Made by a program: the position numbers and the translations under genes. The notes under the pieces are model-generated. The model worked only from the letters and a program-made list of their open reading frames with translations, had not been told where the DNA came from and searched no databases. A stretch of 64,000 nt of DNA from an uncultured Lachnospiraceae bacterium (GTDB taxonomy: Bacteria; Bacillota; Clostridia; Lachnospirales; Lachnospiraceae): positions 18,829 to 82,828 of the forward strand of contig CAJUEX010000012.1 in assembly GCA_910585715.1 (NCBI GenBank), in the 5' to 3' direction. This document shows positions 7,864 to 15,953 of the stretch, piece after piece. Within the stretch, counting starts at the first letter, position 1. The number at the start of each line of letters is the position of its first letter.

Positions 7864-10731
7864 TTACTGCTCTCTGGAGTTTACTGCTGTATTTTCCTCT
7901 GCCGTACCGGTCAGCAAATCTTCTTCCTTTTCCAGTCCGAAGTAATATTTAATCACATCGGCGGTTACCTGTCCGGCATTATCCGCAGCATAACCATAAA
8001 CAATACGGGTGGCAATGGCAATTTCCGGATTTTCATAGGGCGCATAGCATACGAACAATGCATGGTTGGGCCTGGAAGTAATAAACTGTGCCGTACCGGT
8101 TTTCCCTGCTACGGAAATGGTCATATCCTTAAAATAAGCCTTGCCTTCAATCACCTTCCTCATGCCCGTATGAACCGCACTCCAGGTGCTTTGGGAAATG
8201 TCAACCTTATTTCTGATTTCCGGTGAGAAATCCTCAATCAGATTTCCATCGGAATCCGTCAGCTTGTCCAAAAGGCTTAAGTTATAACAGGTTCCACTGT
8301 TTGCCACAGTGGTTACATAACGTGCCAGTCCCGCCGTAGAGTAGTTGCTGTTACCCTGTCCGATAGCGGAACGAACGGAGTCCTGATTGGAAATGCTTGG
8401 AGCCTCTTCCGGTATTTCCACACCGGATTTATCAGAAAGCCCGAACATCTCTGAATACTTCCGAAGCTTTAAAAGCCCCGTATCGCTGTCATAATTGCCG
8501 TTTAGACGGCTGAGCCTGTATCCCATATCATAAAAGAAATAGTTACAGGAGTTCTCTATGGCTCCTTCTATATTCAAAGCTCCGTGCCGTCCCGGAGATA
8601 TCCAGCACTTAGGAGGATGGGTGGCATAAATAGGATTGTCCCACACGCCATGGCAGGTAATCGTTTCCCCTCTCCCCACAACACCTTCCTCTAAAGCCGC
8701 CACAGCCGTTACCATCTTGTAAGTGGAGCCGGGAGCCGAAAGCTGCTGGGTTGCATAATCCCACATAGGGTTGGATAAGTCATTATAAATCTGTGCATAA
8801 TAATCCGCATCTATCGTATTTGCCAGGCGGTTATTATCATAGCTTGGATAAGAAACGAGGGCAAGCACCTCTCCGGTATTTACATCTGTCACCACCATGG
8901 AGCCGGAGCATGGATCAAGAGCCAGCTGTGCAGGGGTAATATCCAGATTTTTTATTTTATTCAGCATAAAATTGTAGGGAGAAGTGGTTCCGCTGCTTAC
9001 AGCAGCCTTTTCCTCATCCGTGCCGTCAATAATCTTCTGTTCAAACAAAAGCAGACAGACGTCCCTGCCGGACAGGGAATTTTCCTGAATCATGTATTTA
9101 TATATTTTCTTAAAGAACTTTACATTAGTCTTCAAGTCCTCTTCTATATAATCAAGAAGCCTTTCATACACTTCATCTGCGTCAGAGTATTTGGATTTCA
9201 GCTCAAGCTTTGTAATGTCAATCCAGTTTTCGGCAATTGCCTCTGTTAAATACTCTTTTAAGCTCACTGTTTCATTTTTCCAGCCGGAATAGATTTCATT
9301 TTCTTTGTCGATTTCTTCTTTTATCAGCACGCCGTTTTCTTCCAGCATGGAAACAATATAAAGCTCATATGCCTGCTGCTCTGTCGGCAGGTCCTTGTAA
9401 ACGGTGGAAAGACTCATAAGCTCTTCCCGGATACCCGAAATCACCCGCTCCTGTTTACTTAAAAATGCCTGATAAACGGATTTTTCCGTTTCCTTTGCAT
9501 CTTCCTCTGAAAAATGGCTGATATCAATAATACTGTTATTGATTAAAGCATAATATACATCATCTATGGGAATACGGATATCCGATGCAGAAGCATTTTC
9601 CCTTGGTACATATTCCTTTATATTGTCAATCTTATCCACTAAAATGCCGGCAATTTTTTGTTCCAGCAGACAATAAACAGCCTTCTGGAGATTTTTATCA
9701 ATTGTCAGATACAGGTCATTGCCTGCTACGGGATTTGTCTGGCTCTTTACTTCTACAATCTTTCCCAGATTATCCACGCATACATTCCTTTTTCCGCTCT
9801 TTCCCTGTAAGGAAAGCTCCATCATCTGTTCGATTCCTGCTTTTCCCACCACGTCATTTCTTGTATATTCTTTGTTTTGGGCGGAAAGCTCCTGATATTC
9901 CTCTTCCGAAATCTTTCCGGTATATCCAAGGATATGGGAAAAGTATACGCTGTCCACATATCTTCTGATGGTAGTTTCTTCTATATCCACCCCTTCCAGC
10001 AGATTTTCGTTTTCCATCACTGCAGCCACCGTTTCGTCAGACACGTCTGCAGCCACCAGCGTCGGGATAAACTGGGTATATACATTAAGCCCAAGGGCAT
10101 AGCGGAGAGTCACCAGCTTTAAAAGCTCTTCATTTGTATAGCCTTTTCCCACCGCAAAATCCTTCTTTTCCTCATCGGTATATTCACCAATGCCGTATTT
10201 CTTGGGTCCGGCAAGATATTCTATGACTTCCCTTGCAGTGGCTGTCTTTTGGGAATACTCCAGTTGGGAAGTATCCGCCTCGCCGTACACATCACCTAAA
10301 AAACGCAGAAGCTTTGTGCCGGAAACAGCAAATTCAAACTCTCCTTCGCTGTTAATAATAATATTAAAATCCTTTACGATACTGTCTCCGTTTTCTTCAA
10401 TAATCCGAATCAGATTTAACAGAGTTTCATTCAGCCTGGCATTCTTGCCTGTTTTCGATTCCAACGTGTCCGTAAAGGTAACGGAATAGGCAAGCTCATT
10501 GTAGGCAAGCAGCTCACCGTTTCTATCATAAATATTTCCTCTGGTACTTGGTATGGAAATGGTCTTGTCTGTTTTTAACTGGAATTGTGCCTGTTTTTCT
10601 TCTCCCTCCACAATCTGCAGCACAAAAATACGCTGAATCAATATGCCTGCCAAAGCAAAAAACAACAGCACCAGCACAAATAATCGGGAAGTTACCATAT
10701 TTATAAATGCTTCTCTGAAATTTCTAAACAA
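7864..10731 (-). CDS. mrdA: Class B penicillin-binding protein 2 (MrdA-like) with a large insertion
   Basis: Transpeptidase of the elongation machinery that works with RodA. A membrane anchor (~15-40) is followed by the dimerisation region and the transpeptidase domain. Motifs: STYK (S669-K672), SCN (728-730) and KTG (877-879). At 955 residues it is much longer than the usual 600-700. The extra ~240 residues lie between the start of the transpeptidase domain (LTIDKNLQK, ~342-350) and the strand GSMVVTDVNTGEVLAL (~610-625), normally about 15 residues apart. The start appears to be TTG 10731 with GGAG 11 bases upstream, overlapping mreD by eight bases. Confidence 0.92.
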   Translation of the reverse strand: MFRNFREAFINMVTSRLFVLVLLFFALAGILIQRIFVLQIVEGEEKQAQFQLKTDKTISIPSTRGNIYDRNGELLAYNELAYSVTFTDTLESKTGKNARLNETLLNLIRIIEENGDSIVKDFNIIINSEGEFEFAVSGTKLLRFLGDVYGEADTSQLEYSQKTATAREVIEYLAGPKKYGIGEYTDEEKKDFAVGKGYTNEELLKLVTLRYALGLNVYTQFIPTLVAADVSDETVAAVMENENLLEGVDIEETTIRRYVDSVYFSHILGYTGKISEEEYQELSAQNKEYTRNDVVGKAGIEQMMELSLQGKSGKRNVCVDNLGKIVEVKSQTNPVAGNDLYLTIDKNLQKAVYCLLEQKIAGILVDKIDNIKEYVPRENASASDIRIPIDDVYYALINNSIIDISHFSEEDAKETEKSVYQAFLSKQERVISGIREELMSLSTVYKDLPTEQQAYELYIVSMLEENGVLIKEEIDKENEIYSGWKNETVSLKEYLTEAIAENWIDITKLELKSKYSDADEVYERLLDYIEEDLKTNVKFFKKIYKYMIQENSLSGRDVCLLLFEQKIIDGTDEEKAAVSSGTTSPYNFMLNKIKNLDITPAQLALDPCSGSMVVTDVNTGEVLALVSYPSYDNNRLANTIDADYYAQIYNDLSNPMWDYATQQLSAPGSTYKMVTAVAALEEGVVGRGETITCHGVWDNPIYATHPPKCWISPGRHGALNIEGAIENSCNYFFYDMGYRLSRLNGNYDSDTGLLKLRKYSEMFGLSDKSGVEIPEEAPSISNQDSVRSAIGQGNSNYSTAGLARYVTTVANSGTCYNLSLLDKLTDSDGNLIEDFSPEIRNKVDISQSTWSAVHTGMRKVIEGKAYFKDMTISVAGKTGTAQFITSRPNHALFVCYAPYENPEIAIATRIVYGYAADNAGQVTADVIKYYFGLEKEEDLLTGTAEENTAVNSREQ

Positions 10732-11242
10732 AGCTTCGTTCGCTCCTTTGGTCTTTTCCCTCTAACCTGCCGTTTACATACAGAATCAGAGGATACAGTG
10801 CAATAGTTACAACAATGGTATAAACAATTTCCGGAATAATAATATGTACGAAATAATAAGGAAAATGAAATCTGGTACGTAACAGGAATAATAACAGATA
10901 GCAGACCATACAATATAAAAAGTCGCTTACTGTAATGAGCACCATGGGAAGTTTAATATCCTCCTTAAAGAAAATGCGCCGAAACATTCCGTTCCCGTAA
11001 CCGATATACATATAAATCAGTGCATAAAAGCAAAGTACTTCCCCAAAGAACAAATCCACTAACAGGCCTGAAAAAAAGCCTACCAACAGACCGCATTTTT
11101 TTCCGCGCATGAAACCGAAAGCTGCGGTGAGGACGATTAGCAGATTGGGTGCAATGCCGCCAAAGGACAGCGCCTGAAATACGGTACTTTGTAAAATGAA
11201 ACAAACCAGAACAAAAAGTCCTATTACAATATTATTCTTCAT
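10724..11242 (-). CDS. mreD: Rod shape-determining membrane protein MreD
   Basis: A 172-residue integral membrane protein with about five hydrophobic segments. It begins MKNNIVIGLFVLVCFILQ and carries NLLIVLTAAFGFMRGKKCGLLVGF, typical of MreD. It links MreC and PBP2/RodA to MreB filaments. It overlaps mreC by 11 bases and PBP2 by eight, so the genes are translationally coupled. ATG 11242 has an AGGATCAGG ribosome-binding site. Confidence 0.92.
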   Translation of the reverse strand: MKNNIVIGLFVLVCFILQSTVFQALSFGGIAPNLLIVLTAAFGFMRGKKCGLLVGFFSGLLVDLFFGEVLCFYALIYMYIGYGNGMFRRIFFKEDIKLPMVLITVSDFLYCMVCYLLLFLLRTRFHFPYYFVHIIIPEIVYTIVVTIALYPLILYVNGRLEGKDQRSERSFV

Positions 11243-12092
11243 CTACCTGATCCTTTTTTGTCAAAATAATCAAAACCTCTTCCAAATGTTCGAAATCCGC
11301 TGCCGGTATAATGGTTCCCGAACAGGTCAGATTATTTTCATCCGAATTGATTTCCCCTATGTATCCGATTAAGATACCCGGAAGAAATTTATTGCTGATA
11401 TGGGAGGTGACTACCTTGTCCCCTTCCTTTACCGTGCCTTCCGGGTTCAAAAGCTGTGAAAACCGAATCATGCCGCCGTTCATAAGCTCCAAATCTCCGG
11501 AAACAATCAACCGGTCCGAGGTGGACAATATCATGCCGCTGACATTGGATTTATCGTCTATAATGGAAATGACCTTGCACCAGTTAGGACCCACGTCAAT
11601 AACTCTTCCCACAAGGCCGCTTCCTGCCATCACGTTCATATCCACTTCTATGCCATCCTTTTGTCCCTTATCCAGCACGAATGTATTGAACCAGTTCCCG
11701 GCATCCTTTCCTATGACTCTTGCCCCGACTTTTTCATAATCGCTGTATTGATTGTCAAGGCTGTATAACTCCCTTAAGTTGCTAAGCTCATATCTGTCCT
11801 GCTGGAGGCCGTTGATTTCAATGGTAAGCCTGTCAATTTCAGCCTGAAGTTCCTTATTTTCCTTTAATACATCCTTAAGCTGTCCAAGTTCGTCGGAACG
11901 GTCAGTGAGCCATGAACCCACGCTGCTGATTCCTTTCTGAAAAGGAACAATTACAAATCCTGCCACGCTGCTTAAAGGGCCTGCAAAAAAATCTGTAGTA
12001 AAGGTAATTGCCATGACAATGACACATAAAGCGGTTAAAAGCAATAATAAATATTTACTTGGTATGGTAAATTTTGCTTTTCGCCGTCTCAT
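11232..12092 (-). CDS. mreC: Rod shape-determining protein MreC
   Basis: A bitopic protein with one N-terminal membrane helix (~12-34), a coiled coil around residues 65-105 (LKENKELQAEIDRLTIEING) and two extracytoplasmic beta domains (ARVIGKDAGNWFNTFVLDKG, VMAGSGLVGRVIDVG). At 286 residues it is of normal size. It organises PBP2 outside the membrane. Its ATG shares one base with the mreB stop (TAATG), and mreD overlaps its 3' end. Confidence 0.95.
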   Translation of the reverse strand: MRRRKAKFTIPSKYLLLLLTALCVIVMAITFTTDFFAGPLSSVAGFVIVPFQKGISSVGSWLTDRSDELGQLKDVLKENKELQAEIDRLTIEINGLQQDRYELSNLRELYSLDNQYSDYEKVGARVIGKDAGNWFNTFVLDKGQKDGIEVDMNVMAGSGLVGRVIDVGPNWCKVISIIDDKSNVSGMILSTSDRLIVSGDLELMNGGMIRFSQLLNPEGTVKEGDKVVTSHISNKFLPGILIGYIGEINSDENNLTCSGTIIPAADFEHLEEVLIILTKKDQVDEE

Positions 12093-13111
12093 TACTTTCC
12101 TCCGTTACCCATGCCCTGAATGGAATAAGCCACCGAACGATAATTTTCGTCTTTAATGATTTTGGAAAGCCCGATTGCAACGCTTTCAATAGGATTTTCC
12201 GCTACATTCACCTTTAAGCCGGTGCCTTTGCTGAGCAGTCCCGAAAGCCCGTTTACCTGACAGGCGCCTCCTGTTACGTAAAGGCCGTTTCTGTAAATAT
12301 CTGCCGCAAGCTCCGGCGGAGTCCTTTCTAAGATCACCTTAATATTATCGATAATCACATCAAAATGCTCTCTTAAAGCCTCATGAACCAATTCTGCCGG
12401 TATCTCCCGTTCTACCGGAAGCCCTGTTACGATATCCCTGCCGTATACGATGGCGCCGGCATTTTTTTCTTCCATTTCCCCAAGGGAAATCTTTACCTTT
12501 TCCGCCGTCTTTCCGCCGATAATCAGATTGTATTCCCGTCTTACGATATTGCGGATGGCATCGTCGAATTTCTGACCGCCCACTTTAATCAGTTTGCTTA
12601 ACACGATTCCTCCCAAAGATAAAATGGAAATTTCCGTAGTATCGAAACCGATATCCACCACTAATACGCCCTGGGAATTTTTTACGTCAATGTCCAGCCC
12701 TAAACCGTCTGCCACTGCCTTTTCCACTACCATTACTTTCTTTGCTTTTACATTGGCATTTTTTACCAAATCGTAAAATGCCCTTTTTTCCACTTCTGTC
12801 ACATCTGTAGGCACTGCAATGAAATAATCCGCCGGTTTTACGTTTCCTTTGCACAAATCTGTAATATAGCATTTAATCAGAGTCTGCATGTTTTTAATAT
12901 CCGCAATCACCCCGTTGGAAAGAGGATAGGAAATATGAATGTTGCTTGGCGCCTTTTCATACATGTCAAAGGCATCGTCTCCATATGCAAACAAATAATT
13001 CTTATTTTCAATTGCAATCATATTTTTCGATGTGAAAATCGAATCCTCCCCTTTTGCGAAAATTTTAATATTGCAAGTACCTAAATCGATACCATATGCA
13101 CTTGAAGCCAT
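12092..13111 (-). CDS. mreB: Actin-like rod shape-determining protein MreB
   Basis: A bacterial actin that guides side-wall synthesis. Actin-fold phosphate motifs are clear: YGIDLGTCNIKIFAKG (phosphate 1), VVDIGFDTTEISILS (phosphate 2) and LYVTGGACQVNGL (adenosine motif). The 339-residue length is normal. It heads the mreBCD-PBP2-min-rodA run and lies 42 bases after radC. Sequence alone does not separate MreB from Mbl/MreBH paralogues; the operon position supports MreB. Confidence 0.95.
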   Translation of the reverse strand: MASSAYGIDLGTCNIKIFAKGEDSIFTSKNMIAIENKNYLFAYGDDAFDMYEKAPSNIHISYPLSNGVIADIKNMQTLIKCYITDLCKGNVKPADYFIAVPTDVTEVEKRAFYDLVKNANVKAKKVMVVEKAVADGLGLDIDVKNSQGVLVVDIGFDTTEISILSLGGIVLSKLIKVGGQKFDDAIRNIVRREYNLIIGGKTAEKVKISLGEMEEKNAGAIVYGRDIVTGLPVEREIPAELVHEALREHFDVIIDNIKVILERTPPELAADIYRNGLYVTGGACQVNGLSGLLSKGTGLKVNVAENPIESVAIGLSKIIKDENYRSVAYSIQGMGNGGK

Positions 13112-13153
13112 TGTACTTCTCCTTTCCTTTTGGTTCCTTCACTATTTCCTTTG

Positions 13154-13843
13154 TTATAAAAGTTTTTGCTCTTTAAAGCTTAAATATGTTTTGTCCCCGA
13201 TAATAATATGGTCTAAAAAATCCAAATCCATCAAAACGGAAGCCTTTAACAACTTTTGGGTAATGAGTTTATCCTCACTGCTTGGCTGGCAGTCGCCGCT
13301 TGGATGGTTGTGGAGCATAATAAAGGATGTGGCATTTACTAACAGAGCTTTTCTAAGCACATCCCTGACGCATACTATGGATTCCCTGACGCTGCCTATG
13401 GTCATGATAACCTCTTCAATCAGATGCCCTTTTGTATCCAGATACAGAAACATGGCATGTTCCTTTTCCTGATGCCTTAATTTTTCCATATAATAGTCCG
13501 CCACTGTATCAGGAGACTGAAAGCAGATATTTCTTTTTGCCTTCGCCATGGAAATCCGGTTGGAAACCTCCGCCATACATTTTATTTTAACAGCTTTTAC
13601 GATTCCGATACCTTTTATGCTTTGTAACTGCCTGATATCAATATGATGCAGCCCTAAAAGCCCCATATCCGCTCCGGCAAGCTTCAGCACATGTCCCGCA
13701 AGCTCCATGGCATTTTCTCCTTTTGAGCCTGTCCTTAAAATAATTGCCAAAAGCTCCCTGTCCGACAGGTTTTGGGGCCCCAGCTTTACAAACCGTTCAT
13801 AGGGCATGTCCATTTCACAAACCGTTTCTTTTTTCTTATCCAT
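13154..13843 (-). CDS. radC: RadC family JAB/MPN-domain protein
   Basis: A 229-residue protein with an N-terminal helix-hairpin-helix region (LQSIKGIGIVKAVKIKC) and a C-terminal JAB metalloprotease-like fold with the complete zinc motif HNHPSGDCQPSSED. The molecular role is unsettled despite the name. In Firmicutes it is a standard neighbour upstream of mreB. The start ATG 13843 follows AAAGGGAAGG. Confidence 0.94.
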   Translation of the reverse strand: MDKKKETVCEMDMPYERFVKLGPQNLSDRELLAIILRTGSKGENAMELAGHVLKLAGADMGLLGLHHIDIRQLQSIKGIGIVKAVKIKCMAEVSNRISMAKAKRNICFQSPDTVADYYMEKLRHQEKEHAMFLYLDTKGHLIEEVIMTIGSVRESIVCVRDVLRKALLVNATSFIMLHNHPSGDCQPSSEDKLITQKLLKASVLMDLDFLDHIIIGDKTYLSFKEQKLL

Positions 13844-13880
13844 TTTCCTTCCCTTTTATGCTCTCCGTAAAAGCCGGGAA

Positions 13881-14120
13881 TTATAAAAACCGATAAATAA
13901 TAATGGCAATTACAATGCCGATAATGCTTGCCATGGTGATTTTTACATTTAGTCCAAAGGTAAGGACCAGTATGCCAAGATTCAGCACAAAGGGCGTATC
14001 CATACCAAAGGTCTGTCCGTAATTTAAGAACGTATCAGGGAACAGGCTTCCGATAAATCCGCCTATGACAATACCAGACAAAATCATCAGAAAGCAGGCC
14101 CAGTTATTTTTTCCTTTCAT
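13881..14120 (-). CDS. DUF4321 family small membrane protein
   Basis: A 79-residue protein with two or three hydrophobic segments and the family pattern GIVIGGFIGSLFPDTFLNYG...FGMDTPFVLNLGILVLTFG. Proteins like this often precede radC-mreB in Clostridia (recalled). The role is unknown. It is the first gene of the mre-min run: ATG 14120 has TTGGAGG upstream, and a likely promoter sits at 14235-14263. Confidence 0.85.
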   Translation of the reverse strand: MKGKNNWACFLMILSGIVIGGFIGSLFPDTFLNYGQTFGMDTPFVLNLGILVLTFGLNVKITMASIIGIVIAIIIYRFL

Positions 14121-14234
14121 GGTACCTCCAACGTTCCAAATATAAAAAAAGCATTTGGTTTTCTCAATATATGTTGTGTCTCATTTACTCACTGTCACAA
14201 TCTTTTGTATACAGTACGAAAAAGCTACTTCCTT

Positions 14235-14263
14235 ATTTTAGCACAAGAAAAAAGTTCTGTACA
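14235..14263 (-). promoter_or_regulatory. Candidate promoter for the DUF4321-radC-mre-min run
   Basis: Minus strand: -10 TAAAAT (14235-14240), a 17-base spacer, -35 TGTACA (14258-14263). It lies about 115 bases upstream of ATG 14120 in an otherwise empty AT-rich gap. Both boxes are imperfect. Confidence 0.5.
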
Positions 14264-14290
14264 TAAACTTTGTTGTTTTTTTTTCGACAG

Positions 14291-15583
14291 CTAGAGGCGG
14301 ATTAAGCCGCATTTTTTCATTTCCTGTAGAGTTTTCAGAATTCCGAATTTTCCATGCTGCCAGGTAAGCCCTCCCTGAAAATAAACATTGTAGGGAGGCT
14401 TGATGGGACCGTCTGCGCTAAGCTCAATGGAAGAGCCGGACACAAAGGCGCCTGCCGCCATGATTACCGGACTGTCATAGCCGGGCATGTCCCATGGCTC
14501 CGGAGTCACAAAGCCGTCCACCGGAGCTCCCGCCTGTATGCCCTTACAAAAAGCGATAACTCCCTCTTTCTTTCCGAAGGTAATTGCCTGAATAATATCG
14601 AATCGTTCCTCCGTGGAATCAGGCGCTACGAAAAAGCCCAGCTTTTCGTAAATATTGGCAGCAAAAACAGCGCTTTTTAAGGCGCTGGCAGTGACTGTCG
14701 GGGCAAGGAACAGGCCCTGATAAAAAGAAGCCGTCACCCCGAGGGAAGCCCCCACCTCTTTTCCAAGTCCCGGAGAAGTCAGGCGGAAGGCGGCATTTTC
14801 CACGCATTCCTTCTTTCCGGCAATATAACCGCCTATGGGGGCAAGCCCTCCCCCGGGATTTTTAATGAGGGAGCCCACAACCATATCCGCTCCCACATCC
14901 GTAGGCTCTGTGCGCTGCACAAATTCCCCGTAGCAGTTATCCACCATGCAGATAATATCCGGTTTAATGTTTTTTATAAATGAAATCAACTCTCCTATCC
15001 GCTCTACCGACAGGGTCTTTCTTGTCTGATAGCCTTTGGAGCGCTGGATAGTCACAAGCCTTGTTTTATCCGAAAGAGCCTGTCTGATTCCTTCATAGTC
15101 AAAGCTGCCGTCCTCCAGCAAATCCACCTGCCGGTAGGTAATGCCGTACTCTGCCAGAGAGCCTTTGGAAGGGCGTATGCCGATGACCTCCTCCAATGTA
15201 TCGTAAGGCTTTCCAACCGGGGAAAGCAGCTCGTCTCCCGGACGCAGGTTGGACATAAGCGCAAGAGCCAGGGCATGGGTGCCGCATGTAATCTGTGGGC
15301 GCACCAGGGCATCCTCACAGTGGAACAGCTTTGCGTACACCTGCTCCAGCGTATCCCTGCCCAGGTCATTGTAACCGTATCCGGTAGTGCCAAGGAGGCA
15401 GGCCTCGCTTACTCTTGCTTCCTGCATGGCCTTAATGACCTTTAGCTGGTTGTATTCGGCTGTTTCGTCTATGGACTGAAACCGTTTGGTTAAATTTTTT
15501 AGGATTGCTTCTCCGAATTCATAAACATCCGGTTCGATGCCCATGGATTGGTATAAGTCTTTGGTGTGAATGGATTCTTTCAT
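14291..15583 (-). CDS. PLP-dependent methionine gamma-lyase/aluminium-resistance family protein
   Basis: A 430-residue fold-type I PLP enzyme of the YnbB family. Visible features are the aldehyde-binding region (RPQITCGTHALALALM), IICMVDNCYGEFVQ with the PLP-nitrogen Asp, and the Schiff-base lysine in VGSLIKNPGGGLAP. Members are annotated as cystathionine beta-lyase- or methionine gamma-lyase-like; the substrate is not certain. ATG 15583 follows CGGAGACC. A promoter-like repeat (15670-15730, extended -10 TGATATAAT at 15679-15684) lies about 90 bases upstream and is duplicated at the far end of the neighbouring island. Confidence 0.9.
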   Translation of the reverse strand: MKESIHTKDLYQSMGIEPDVYEFGEAILKNLTKRFQSIDETAEYNQLKVIKAMQEARVSEACLLGTTGYGYNDLGRDTLEQVYAKLFHCEDALVRPQITCGTHALALALMSNLRPGDELLSPVGKPYDTLEEVIGIRPSKGSLAEYGITYRQVDLLEDGSFDYEGIRQALSDKTRLVTIQRSKGYQTRKTLSVERIGELISFIKNIKPDIICMVDNCYGEFVQRTEPTDVGADMVVGSLIKNPGGGLAPIGGYIAGKKECVENAAFRLTSPGLGKEVGASLGVTASFYQGLFLAPTVTASALKSAVFAANIYEKLGFFVAPDSTEERFDIIQAITFGKKEGVIAFCKGIQAGAPVDGFVTPEPWDMPGYDSPVIMAAGAFVSGSSIELSADGPIKPPYNVYFQGGLTWQHGKFGILKTLQEMKKCGLIRL

Positions 15584-15669
15584 GATTGGTCTCCGTTTTT
15601 GTGTTTTAGCTGTTATTTATAGAATACAGATACCTGGCTGTACTGCTGTTTTTTGGATGTTTTTAGATA

Positions 15670-15730
15670 TCCTGCGATATTATATCACATATTTGTGTTT
15701 TTTTCCTTAAGAAATTATTATTTTCATTTT
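15670..15730 (-). repeat. Island-flanking direct repeat A / promoter-like segment
   Basis: The first 36 bases match repeat B (22556-22614) with only transitions plus a 2-base length difference; the last 25 bases (15706-15730) are identical to 22590-22614. On the minus strand it contains TGATATAAT (extended -10, box at 15679-15684) and a dyad CACAAATATGTG. It lies upstream of the PLP enzyme gene, so it may be that gene's promoter/operator. Confidence 0.8.
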
Positions 15731-15953
15731 GAGAGTCGGATTTGACGTTTATTAGAATATTTATAATTTATAGCATTACCATTTATTAAACAGGTTCCAA
15801 CAACCTGCCCTCATCTCACAAAATCCTAACTATTATATGAAATGGGGTTTCCAGCTAATTGGGATAAGATTATGCAATATAAAAAAATAGGCATAATATA
15901 TTCCATGGTATAAAACCTATGCTGATTTATACCACAGAACATACAATTTATAT

